Shown one piece after another: positions 1-6,942 of a DNA stretch of 22,474 nt. Position 1 is the first letter of the stretch. Each line of letters starts with the position of its first letter. This stretch comes from Deltaproteobacteria bacterium (GTDB taxonomy: Bacteria > Desulfobacterota > Syntrophia > Syntrophales > Smithellaceae): contig SBEK01000046.1 of NCBI GenBank assembly GCA_009668925.1, positions 1-22,474 on the forward strand. Reading direction: 5' to 3'. The notes beneath the pieces were generated by a model, which had not been told where the DNA came from, searched no databases, and was given only the letters and a program-made list of their open reading frames with translations. Made by a program: the position numbers and the translations under genes.

Positions 1-30
1 AGAATGTGTATAAGAGACAGTTTCCGATCT
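1..30. other. Sequencing-library adapter remnant at contig end
   Basis: Bases 1-20 match the 19-bp Tn5/Nextera mosaic end (AGATGTGTATAAGAGACAG) with one extra A after AGA. Bases 22-30 (TTCCGATCT) are identical to the 3' tail of the Illumina TruSeq adapter. Two adapter signatures in tandem at the first base of a window are best read as untrimmed library sequence rather than a transposon. Genomic sequence probably starts near base 31. Confidence 0.85.
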
Positions 31-55
31 CGCCCGGAAAATACGGGAAGTGCCG

Positions 56-84
56 GCGGATTGAGCGCCGCACGCTCAATCCGC
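56..84. repeat. Perfect 12-bp inverted repeat, possible terminator stem
   Basis: The arms GCGGATTGAGCG and CGCTCAATCCGC pair perfectly around a 5-base loop. The hairpin lies about 110 bases downstream of the last gene of the minus-strand operon, where a terminator could sit. No U-tract follows on the minus strand, so factor-independent termination is doubtful. The bases from 85 to 193 hold only degenerate short repeats, such as GACTGTAG-like units and CTTGATCCT at 171-179 and 185-193. I see no gene there. Confidence 0.5.
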
Positions 85-192
85 AGACTGTAGACTCATA
101 GATGATAGACTATTGGACTGTAGGCTGTCAGCTCAAATCGGACGGGCACCAAGCGCCCGCACATCTCATCCTTGATCCTTGCACCTTGATCC

Positions 193-972
193 TCAAATCG
201 TCTGGTCGTCGGCAATTTTCTGTCTGAAGATTTCCCTGGCCTGATCCGCCAGGACGTTGACTGAGAAATCAGCAGCCTGATAATCCGGTGTGAGCGTGGC
301 AATCACTTTCATTGAAATGACATTTTCCTCAAGCATATGAAAAGAAAATGAACCGGGAGAAAACAAGCTGTCGGTCCCCCGGATGCAAACCAGCCTGAGG
401 CCCGTATTGCAGTAGCGGGCGACGCTGAAGACGCCCTTATTGAACGGCAACAGCCTGCCGCCGCGGCCGCGCGTCCCTTCGGGAAAGACAAACAGGTTGC
501 CGCCGTGGGCGAGATGGCGTTTGATCCCTTCCAGGTTCGCCGTCATCGCCGGACTGAATATTTCCGACGGGGAGGACGGCACGTACCCCGCTTTTCTTAA
601 GAACCAGCCGAAAATCGGCACGCGGAAAAACGTATTCTTGACGATCGTCGTCTGGCGCGGGAAAAGCGACACCAGCAGGATCGGGTCCAGATACGAAACA
701 TGGTTGCAGACGATGATGGAGGAACGAAGCGCGCGCACCTCTTCATCAATTTCCAAGGTCGTGCGCGGCGCCAGGAACCGAAGCCAGTTGAAGAAGCATT
801 TCAAATGCAGATGGTTCATTTTCTGTAAAGCGGCGTCCGAGCGCCTGAGCCGGACATAAACGGGGATGAAGCAGAGAAGCAGAATGACGAGATAACCGAA
901 AAGGAAATAGACCCACAGGAGCACCGTGAGACAAAATTCGATGCTGCGCTGGACGGGTCGGAGAACGGCCAT
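193..972 (-). CDS. PlsC-like 1-acylglycerol-3-phosphate acyltransferase family protein
   Basis: This 259-residue membrane acyltransferase is expected to move an acyl group from ACP or CoA onto a glycerophosphate, lysolipid or similar acceptor at the inner membrane. Residues about 12-40 form a hydrophobic anchor. The catalytic NHVSYLDP block is the H-x4-D motif (H91, D96), and FPEGTR at 163-168 is the phosphate-binding motif of the LPLAT superfamily. The length is normal for PlsC. It starts 7 bases after the ketosynthase stop, so it is the last visible gene of the operon. Its place beside a dedicated ketosynthase and ACP suggests it transfers the cluster's own product instead of acting as the housekeeping PlsC. 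The true acceptor is unknown. The contig ends soon after, so further cluster genes could lie beyond. Confidence 0.88.
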   Translation of the reverse strand: MAVLRPVQRSIEFCLTVLLWVYFLFGYLVILLLCFIPVYVRLRRSDAALQKMNHLHLKCFFNWLRFLAPRTTLEIDEEVRALRSSIIVCNHVSYLDPILLVSLFPRQTTIVKNTFFRVPIFGWFLRKAGYVPSSPSEIFSPAMTANLEGIKRHLAHGGNLFVFPEGTRGRGGRLLPFNKGVFSVARYCNTGLRLVCIRGTDSLFSPGSFSFHMLEENVISMKVIATLTPDYQAADFSVNVLADQAREIFRQKIADDQTI

Positions 973-979
973 AGGGGTT

Positions 980-2218
980 TCAGGTCAACTTTCGGACGAG
1001 CAGGCTCGTATTGACGCCGCCGAAGGCAAAATTCTGGATGGCCGCCGTTCGGACGGGCTGTTCGATGAGCTTCGGGACGTGGCGCACCATGGCGCAGCGT
1101 TCATCAATATCTTCCAGATTGAGCGTCGGCGCGATAAAGCCTTCCTGCATCATGTACAGCACTAAAATCGTCTCAATGGCGCCGCAAGCCGCCATCGTGT
1201 GCCCCATGTAGCTTTTCAGAGCCGTCACATAAGGATCGCGTCCGAAAACGGCCCCTGTGGCCTGCGCTTCGATGATGTCGCCCATCTTGGTGGCCGTGGC
1301 GTGCGCGCTCACCAGATCAACCTCCGGGGCGTTGATCCGGGCGTTTTCCAGGCCGAGCTTAAGCGTCTTGGTAATGCCGTCGAGATTGGGCAGAATCAGA
1401 TCGCCGCCGTTGGAGTTGCAGGCAAACCCGATCACTTCGGCCAGAATATTGGCGCCGCGTTTTTTCGCGAATTCATACTCTTCCAAAAGGACGGCGCCCG
1501 CCCCTTCGGCGACCACGAGGCCGTCGCGCGCCCGGTCAAACGGACGGGGCGTCTGGTCGGGCCGGTCGTTAAATGAGGTGGAACAGGCCAGTAGATTATC
1601 GAATACCGCCACGGTGATCGTATCGTACTCATCCGCGCCTCCGCAGAGCATGGCATCCTGCAAGCCGTACTTCACCGCCTCGTACCCGTAACCGATCGAC
1701 TGACTGGCCGTGGTGCAGGCGGTTCCCGAGGAAATGATGCGGCCGGTAATGCCGAACATTTTCGAAATATTGACGGCCGTAGTGTGCACCATGGATTTCA
1801 GATAATCCACGGCGCCGATGCTCTGGTAGGTGCTTTTATCTTTGGCTTCAAAAAAAATTTTGTAGATATCACGCTGCACGGTGGGCGAGCCGTGAATCGA
1901 ACCGAACGCAATGCCCAGCCGGCCGCCCGTCACAAAGTCCCCGGGAAGACCGGCGTCGGCGAGTACTTCTTTCGCAACCTGACAGGCGTAATAGGCGACC
2001 GGTCCCATGGTTTTGCGGTGCTGGCGGTTGAAATCATAAGCGATCGGATAGTCCACCGTGCCGTAAACGCGGGAGTGAATGAAACGGCTGATCAGTTCAT
2101 CTTCGCGCAGCGTCTTCACACCGGAGATTCCTTTGGTCAGGCTGGCGACGATGTCCTCCTTGCCGTGTCCGATGGGCGAGATGGCCGAGCAGGCGGTTAT
2201 AACGACTCTGCGTTCCAT
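980..2218 (-). CDS. Beta-ketoacyl-ACP synthase (KAS II/FabF-like)
   Basis: This 412-residue condensing enzyme has the thiolase fold and would perform decarboxylative Claisen elongation of an ACP-bound chain. The Cys-His-His triad is intact: C168 in GTACTTAS, H306 in SAHATATKMGD and H340 in YMGHTMAACG, with K335 nearby. The usual H-G-T after the first histidine is H-A-T here, and the nucleophile context TACTTA departs from the FabF consensus. Both features suggest a specialised synthase rather than the primary FabF. The C-terminal NFAFGGVNTSLLV is the usual glycine-rich end. It begins 3 bases after the ACP stop, so the two are almost certainly cotranslated. It could elongate either fatty or polyene chains; the sequence does not decide which. 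Confidence 0.93.
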   Translation of the reverse strand: MERRVVITACSAISPIGHGKEDIVASLTKGISGVKTLREDELISRFIHSRVYGTVDYPIAYDFNRQHRKTMGPVAYYACQVAKEVLADAGLPGDFVTGGRLGIAFGSIHGSPTVQRDIYKIFFEAKDKSTYQSIGAVDYLKSMVHTTAVNISKMFGITGRIISSGTACTTASQSIGYGYEAVKYGLQDAMLCGGADEYDTITVAVFDNLLACSTSFNDRPDQTPRPFDRARDGLVVAEGAGAVLLEEYEFAKKRGANILAEVIGFACNSNGGDLILPNLDGITKTLKLGLENARINAPEVDLVSAHATATKMGDIIEAQATGAVFGRDPYVTALKSYMGHTMAACGAIETILVLYMMQEGFIAPTLNLEDIDERCAMVRHVPKLIEQPVRTAAIQNFAFGGVNTSLLVRKLT

Positions 2219-2221
2219 AAC

Positions 2222-2494
2222 TTATTTTTTCTCCATCCCTATGCCGCGTTTTTCGGCCAGCATTTCGATATAGTCGATAATCTGGTTCATCGTCCGGATG
2301 TCCATGGCCTTCTTTTTTTCTTCCTGCGTCAACTCCGAGCCCAGGAACTTTTCAATTTGCAAAAGCAGTTCAATGGCGTCGATACTGTCAAATCCGTAAG
2401 CTTCCCGCAGATTGACATCGAGTTCGGGATTTTCAACTTCAAATTCCCGCAAAAATATGCTGCGGACTTCGTTTTCAATATCCTGACGTATCAT
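2222..2494 (-). CDS. Acyl carrier protein
   Basis: This 90-residue acidic protein is predicted to be a four-helix ACP. The phosphopantetheine site is S37 in GFDSIDAIELLLQIEKFL, which fits the ACP D-S-x-D/E pattern. It is slightly longer than a housekeeping AcpP (about 78 residues) and has a lysine-rich tail. It carries the growing chain for the neighbouring ketosynthase, ketoreductase and dehydratase, and needs a phosphopantetheinyl transferase that is not visible in the window. The nearest purine-rich ribosome-binding sequence (AAGGAG) is about 13 bases before the ATG, which is far. The 117-base gap upstream holds a small hairpin, GAGTCC/GGACTC, at 2527-2543, and this is the only real gap within the operon. 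Confidence 0.92.
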   Translation of the reverse strand: MIRQDIENEVRSIFLREFEVENPELDVNLREAYGFDSIDAIELLLQIEKFLGSELTQEEKKKAMDIRTMNQIIDYIEMLAEKRGIGMEKK

Positions 2495-2611
2495 GGACTT
2501 GGAATAGCTCCTTCAGTTGTTTTCTTGAGTCCCGGCAGGACTCGGCCGCAATTTCCGGCCCGGACAAAAAAGTGCGCGAAAATTAACATAAATCAGCGCC
2601 GCCGTCCAGCA

Positions 2612-4087
2612 TTAGAGTAATGCGCGAAATTTGCCGGCAAAACGCTCATCGCCGGCGATTTGCCGCGCGGCGTTCATTGATCCGAGGATACTGCCCAAAA
2701 CGCCCGGCGCCATCGCATTTTGCCCGGCCAGGCAAAGCCCGCCGATCGGCAGATGATTTAAGGAGGCGATCTTCAAAAGCTGCCCGGCAGAGCGCAGCAC
2801 GCCGTAGCAGGCCCCCTCGGGACAATTCATATAGTCGCGAAGCGTCAGAGGCGTAAACACGTCCACAATCCGCAGATGCTCCAGGGGTCCGAAGATGCCC
2901 TCCGCTTTTTTCGTCAGATCGCGGGCCAGCGCCATTTTCTTTTCCTCATAGGCTCCGCCGCGCCGCCCGGAGAGCGTATTTTCCCAGGGGCTCCATTCCC
3001 TGTAACCCGAACGGGTAATGATGGACAGCAAATGCGTCCGCGGATCGTTGCTTTTCCTGATCTGATAAAAAATACCGTCTTCGACCAACCCCTTTTCGTT
3101 TACGTGCAGACGGTAAATATTATGCTCCACAGGGGCATGAAGAGCCGCATCGACCGTGGCCTGAACGGCAATCACGCCATCCGTCTCGGCGAGCTCCAGG
3201 ATTCTCTCCCGCAGAGACGCGCGCAGTGCGCCCTGGGGAAGCAGTCCGAGCATCGTCTTGGGATGGATCGCCGCCACGATGCCATCCGCCGCGAGATCCT
3301 CCCCGGTTGTAAGCCGGATTCCGGTCACTTTTCCCTGGGCGAGGTTAATGCCCTGCACGGATGCATTCAGAATCAGCTTTCCACCGAGCCCGGTAAACCT
3401 TGCTGCAAAGGCGTCCGCCATTTTCGCGCCGCCGTCTTGCAGACGCCACGCTGAAAACACATATCCGGCCACCACCATGTGATGAAAGATCACCGGACAA
3501 TCGGTAAGCGGCACACCGATCAATTGGCAGGGCACGGCCAGGATCGCTCTGAGCCGGGCGGAGGCGCCCAGGTCGTCGAGCAGTTCCCCCATCGGCCGGA
3601 AAAAGTCCACATTTTGAAAGGGATCGGTCTGCTTGAGAAAAAACGACGGCTCCAGCATCTGGCCGGCGATGCCGCGCAGGTTCTTCATCAGGACATCCAG
3701 CGCCGCGCCGTCCGCCGGACACGCCTCGCGGAGATTTTTTTCATAGGCGTCAAGACCCGTCGGCAGATCAAAAACAAAATCATCAAATATGTATCGGTCG
3801 GTGACGTCGCGGCTGCTCATGCGGTAAAACAGGCTCCCGGCGTCAATACCCAGGACGCGAAACATTTTCCCCAGCGGCTCCGACGGGTCGAGCCCGCCGA
3901 CATAATGGACGCCCACCGGACAGTCGATTCCCCGGCGCGTGTAAGATCGCATCAGACCGCCGGGTTCGCGGTTCTTTTCCACAACCGTGACGTGGTACTC
4001 CAGAAGGGCCAGCAGAATGCCCGCGGAAAGGCCGCCGACACCCGATCCGATAACGATAATATTTTTGCCGTGAACCGGATTTCTCAT
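2612..4087 (-). CDS. FAD-dependent desaturase/isomerase, CrtI/CrtISO/RetSat-like
   Basis: This 491-residue flavoprotein belongs to the phytoene desaturase/carotenoid isomerase/retinol saturase superfamily. It has an N-terminal dinucleotide-binding motif GSGVGG at 14-19, an acidic residue (E37) at the end of the second strand, and EPGGLMRSY at 41-49. The C-terminal LAGQNAMAPGVLGSILGSMNAA is the FAD-binding tail motif of the CrtISO/RetSat branch. No phytoene synthase or other carotenoid gene is visible. It lies between an ACP and a lipoprotein gene and overlaps the lipoprotein gene by 4 bases (ATGA). It may therefore oxidise, reduce or isomerise double bonds in an ACP-bound or lipid-bound chain. 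Phytoene-desaturase-like enzymes beside type II fatty acid synthase genes are known from proposed ladderane clusters. The substrate is not determinable here. Confidence 0.85.
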   Translation of the reverse strand: MRNPVHGKNIIVIGSGVGGLSAGILLALLEYHVTVVEKNREPGGLMRSYTRRGIDCPVGVHYVGGLDPSEPLGKMFRVLGIDAGSLFYRMSSRDVTDRYIFDDFVFDLPTGLDAYEKNLREACPADGAALDVLMKNLRGIAGQMLEPSFFLKQTDPFQNVDFFRPMGELLDDLGASARLRAILAVPCQLIGVPLTDCPVIFHHMVVAGYVFSAWRLQDGGAKMADAFAARFTGLGGKLILNASVQGINLAQGKVTGIRLTTGEDLAADGIVAAIHPKTMLGLLPQGALRASLRERILELAETDGVIAVQATVDAALHAPVEHNIYRLHVNEKGLVEDGIFYQIRKSNDPRTHLLSIITRSGYREWSPWENTLSGRRGGAYEEKKMALARDLTKKAEGIFGPLEHLRIVDVFTPLTLRDYMNCPEGACYGVLRSAGQLLKIASLNHLPIGGLCLAGQNAMAPGVLGSILGSMNAARQIAGDERFAGKFRALL

Positions 4088-4764
4088 GAGCGGGGTCCTT
4101 GGGCCTTGCCCTCCGGCAAGGGATCGTTTGGCACGGCTTCGGATTCAATCAGCGTCATGAAGAGCTCGTATTCGAACAGGCCCGAAGCGTGCAATTCTAT
4201 AATGGAAAAGGGATTGGCGCCCCCCGCGAGTGTGACGCTGCGCTCGAGACCGCCCCGCTTCGAATAACGCCGGATTTGAATGCGTCCGTCGCGGCCCGTC
4301 CAAAGATCGATCCAGCTCACGGATTCTTTATACCGGCAGACGGCTTCGCCTCCCGCCAGGAAGCCTTTCTGAACGGACGCTTCCCGCGGCGCAAAAAAAA
4401 TCAATTCAATATCATCCATCATATTCCTTGCAAAATCTCCCGCATCAAAGGGCGGAAGCGCACGGCTGACGACAAGGCCCTCCGGCCCCCGGGAGGCCTC
4501 AAAGAAAGCCAGGCCTTCCGTGCTCACGAGCGCACACGAAATCGTGCGCAAGGCGGGATCAATCAGGGTCACGCCGACCATGACGGTTTGCGCTTGACCG
4601 GCGCGGCGCACGTCCAGGGCATGAATGAACCGGTATTTCTCTGTGGAATAGGGAGAAGGACAAGCCAACTGTTTTTCCGTCTTGTCCCCGGGCGGAGCGA
4701 TAACCGGCAATGCCGCGCAGGAAGTGAGCAGCAAGGCGCTTATCAGGAAAACGACCTCTCTCAT
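4084..4764 (-). CDS. Outer-membrane-type lipoprotein, DUF3261-like
   Basis: This 226-residue protein has a short lipoprotein signal: hydrophobic residues 4-13, then the lipobox LTSC with C16 as the lipidated cysteine. Residue +2 is alanine, not aspartate, which predicts sorting by Lol to the outer membrane. The rest is a soluble, beta-rich sequence with no catalytic motif I can name. It resembles the DUF3261 lipoproteins found in aryl polyene clusters, though this is recognition by eye and context. It shares ATGA overlaps with the LolA-like gene before it and the desaturase gene after it, so the three are translationally coupled. It may act as an acceptor or anchor partner of the LolA-like carrier. 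Confidence 0.72.
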   Translation of the reverse strand: MREVVFLISALLLTSCAALPVIAPPGDKTEKQLACPSPYSTEKYRFIHALDVRRAGQAQTVMVGVTLIDPALRTISCALVSTEGLAFFEASRGPEGLVVSRALPPFDAGDFARNMMDDIELIFFAPREASVQKGFLAGGEAVCRYKESVSWIDLWTGRDGRIQIRRYSKRGGLERSVTLAGGANPFSIIELHASGLFEYELFMTLIESEAVPNDPLPEGKAQGPRS

Positions 4765-5372
4765 GGAACATCTCGAAAAACGGATGGATTAATTTCCTTA
4801 TTGATGACGACATGCGCAAAATCGATGCGGGTCTCGGCGGTCGCGCTTTCAATAATCCGCACGGATTTAATCGTCATATCCTTGCGCGAAATGATGATCT
4901 CAATCTTTTCGATCATCCCGGACATGCTCTTTTCGACCGGCGTCAGCGTGATCACCGTGGGCGTCCCTTCTTTAAGTGAGGCGGCAAAAGAGGGATTGGA
5001 ATCAAACCTGCCGCTCATCCATCCGGCAACTTCATCGAGGACAATTTTCATCACCCGGGCGCCGCCGGTCTTGTCTTCGACCATTTTGCCTTCAGAGACA
5101 ATATAGCGTTTGGCAACCCCCTTGCCGGATACGGCGACACTTTTAACGGGTTTAATGTACTCCCAGCGGATGGAGTCGGGCTTCGCAAAATAAAACTTCC
5201 CTTCCGACACCAGCGGCCTGGACAAAATTTTCATGAATTTCCTCTGAACAAAGTCTGCGGAAATAGTTGAAATGCGCGCCGCATCCCTGCGCAGCTCCGC
5301 AAAGTCGTCCGCCCAGGCCGCAAGCGGCGCCATCAGCAACACAGCCAGCAAAAAAAGGCCTGCTCTTTTCAT
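4761..5372 (-). CDS. LolA-like periplasmic lipoprotein/lipid carrier
   Basis: This 203-residue exported protein has a clear signal peptide (MKRAGLFLLAVLLMAPLAAWA) that ends near AWA-D. The mature part matches the LolA pattern: an early I-S-A-D-F-V-Q-R helix-strand segment, then GKFYFAKPDSIRWEY, followed by beta strands that would form the open barrel holding acyl chains. The length is usual for LolA. I chose the ATG at 5372 because it begins exactly at the signal peptide. An in-frame ATG at 5390 is possible, and a longer reading would run into the ketoreductase gene. Cluster-specific LolA homologues occur in aryl polyene loci, where they are thought to carry the product across the periplasm. 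The same role is inferred here. Confidence 0.82.
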   Translation of the reverse strand: MKRAGLFLLAVLLMAPLAAWADDFAELRRDAARISTISADFVQRKFMKILSRPLVSEGKFYFAKPDSIRWEYIKPVKSVAVSGKGVAKRYIVSEGKMVEDKTGGARVMKIVLDEVAGWMSGRFDSNPSFAASLKEGTPTVITLTPVEKSMSGMIEKIEIIISRKDMTIKSVRIIESATAETRIDFAHVVINKEINPSVFRDVP

Positions 5373-5392
5373 CGCCTGCGCCCCGGTCATCC

Positions 5393-6127
5393 TCAAAACA
5401 TCCCGCCGTTGACGGTAATCACCTGCCCCGTAATGAAAGAGGCGTCCTCCGAACACAGAAAGCGGATCACGCGGGCGATTTCTTCCGGTTTGCCCACGCG
5501 CGCCATCGGAATGGCGGCTTTGATCATACTCTCGTCCATCGGCATGCTCTTGAGCATATCCGTTTCCACCGGGCCCGGCGCAACAATGTTGACCCGGATG
5601 CCGAACCGCGCCACTTCTTTGGAAAGCGACCGCGTGGCGGCGGTGACACCCGCCTTGGCGGCGGCGTAATTGGCCTGGCCGCGATTAGGCATCTCGGCCG
5701 AAATGGACGAAACCGTCACAATCGAACCGCGTTTCTTTCTGACCATTTCGCGCAGGACGGGTTTCGTTACATTGAAAAATCCGTTGAGCGTCGTATTGAT
5801 CACTTTCAGCCATTCCTCGTCGCCCATCATCATGAACAGCCCATCGGCGGTGACGCCGGCGTTATTCACCAGCGCATCAATCCGCTTGTGCGCCGCGGCA
5901 ATTTTCGCGACCGCTTCCCTTACTTCCTCGGCGTTGGCTACGTCGAATTTTTGTATTTCACCGTCGGAGCCCGCCGCCCGCACCTGGGCCAGCGTTTCCT
6001 GGGCCGCGGCCTCATTGGAATTGTAATTGATCACAACATAATATCCTGTCCCGGCCAGTTGCACGGCGGTTGCCCGTCCGATGCCCCGGCTGGCGCCCGT
6101 CACAATCGCCACTTTCTTTTCATCCAT
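5393..6127 (-). CDS. fabG: 3-oxoacyl-ACP reductase (FabG-like SDR)
   Basis: This 244-residue short-chain dehydrogenase would reduce the 3-ketoacyl-ACP made by the ketosynthase, using NAD(P)H. It has the cofactor motif TGASRGIG at 10-17, NNAG at 88-91 and the catalytic set S141, Y154 and K158 (NYAAAKAG), with N111 as the fourth residue. The segment GQANYAAAKAG and the C-terminal ITGQVITVNGGMF are very close to classical FabG. It starts 20 bases after the dehydratase stop and ends 20 bases before the LolA-like start. It is probably a dedicated copy rather than the housekeeping enzyme, because no fabD, fabH or plsX accompanies it. Confidence 0.93.
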   Translation of the reverse strand: MDEKKVAIVTGASRGIGRATAVQLAGTGYYVVINYNSNEAAAQETLAQVRAAGSDGEIQKFDVANAEEVREAVAKIAAAHKRIDALVNNAGVTADGLFMMMGDEEWLKVINTTLNGFFNVTKPVLREMVRKKRGSIVTVSSISAEMPNRGQANYAAAKAGVTAATRSLSKEVARFGIRVNIVAPGPVETDMLKSMPMDESMIKAAIPMARVGKPEEIARVIRFLCSEDASFITGQVITVNGGMF

Positions 6128-6147
6128 GTTCCCACCGTCTCCTTTTC

Positions 6148-6570
6148 TTATGACACATCCTGATTCAGGCGCATGGCCTGAAGAACGGCCGTCAACAGAA
6201 TTTCATCGCCCGATTTAACGATCCCTTCGATCACGCCGTAGCTCTCCATCGCGTAAAGACTTTTGACGGTCACCGTGATGCGGGTTCCCACGGGAACCGT
6301 CTCCTGTTTGAAGTCGGCGGACTTGATGCCGACAAGCCAGCCTTTTATAGCACTTTTGCCCTGCCTTTGCCGCTTGGCGCCTTCCACAATGGCCGCCGAC
6401 TGGGCGATGGCTTCGATGAGAACAAGCGAACGGACGGAACGGCCGTCGCTAAGCGGCCAGCGTTCATTGACCACGGCGGCGGTCACGCCGGCATTATCCT
6501 CTAATTCTATAATTTCAGTGATGATTTTCAGTGGTTCACGATGCGGAATCAAAGATTCGATATCAATCAT
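6148..6570 (-). CDS. 3-hydroxyacyl-ACP dehydratase-like hot-dog protein (ApeP/FabZ-like)
   Basis: This 140-residue single hot-dog-fold protein opens with LIPHREPLKIITEIIEL, the start typical of FabZ and ApeP-type dehydratases. The central helix is VLIEAIAQSAA, with E53 in the position of the catalytic acid. The FabZ motif G-H-F-P-G, which carries the catalytic histidine, is absent: the equivalent stretch reads ERWPLSDGRSVRS. H10 in PHREP is the only histidine in the protein. This is a real departure from FabZ and fits the ApeP-like branch better. It is the first gene of the minus-strand operon, so its promoter lies in 6571-6942. The ribosome-binding site is weak (a GAGAAGAAAA-type purine run). 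Confidence 0.8.
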   Translation of the reverse strand: MIDIESLIPHREPLKIITEIIELEDNAGVTAAVVNERWPLSDGRSVRSLVLIEAIAQSAAIVEGAKRQRQGKSAIKGWLVGIKSADFKQETVPVGTRITVTVKSLYAMESYGVIEGIVKSGDEILLTAVLQAMRLNQDVS

Positions 6571-6898
6571 AAGCCGTTTTCTTCTCTTTCTTGCGCCCGG
6601 AATGTCCCGCCTTTCATCCCTGAATACGCAAGGACGGTAACCGTCATTTTCCGCTGCACCATGCCCATCTGTCCGTCTTGCCGTGCAGCTTCGTCCGTCG
6701 TCTACCCCCCGCCGCTTGAGCGCGGTCGGATCATCAGATTGTCAAGTCGATCCTGTCCGATCAGGCGTCCGATTTTACATTCAGAACTGGAGCGGTCAAA
6801 TTAATGAAAAAACGGCCCAGAAGTCAACTAAAAACATTCCCCTGGCTCCGCAAACGGCACAAAAAATCGGCAGAGGGACTCGGCCGCAAAAACCCGCA

Positions 6899-6927
6899 TT
6901 GCTTTTTTTTATTATTTCTTATACATA
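6899..6927 (+). promoter_or_regulatory. Possible sigma70 promoter of the AMP-ligase in a divergent intergenic region
   Basis: TTGCTT (6899-6904) is followed after 17 bases by TACATA (6922-6927); an overlapping TATACA starts at 6920. The tract is strongly AT-rich compared with its surroundings and lies 15 bases before the ligase ATG. The whole 6571-6942 gap separates two divergent units and has no gene I can support. A matching minus-strand promoter is not obvious. Confidence 0.35.
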
Positions 6928-6942
6928 TTAAATAAAGTATTT

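Noticed and set aside
1..20. Tn5 end as evidence of a transposon
   Set aside because: It is directly followed by a TruSeq adapter tail and stands at the first base of the window, so library adapter is the simpler reading.
1784..2620. Long plus-strand reading frame opposite the ketosynthase and ACP genes
   Set aside because: It is antisense to two clearly recognised genes, has no motif and results from GC-rich codon structure.
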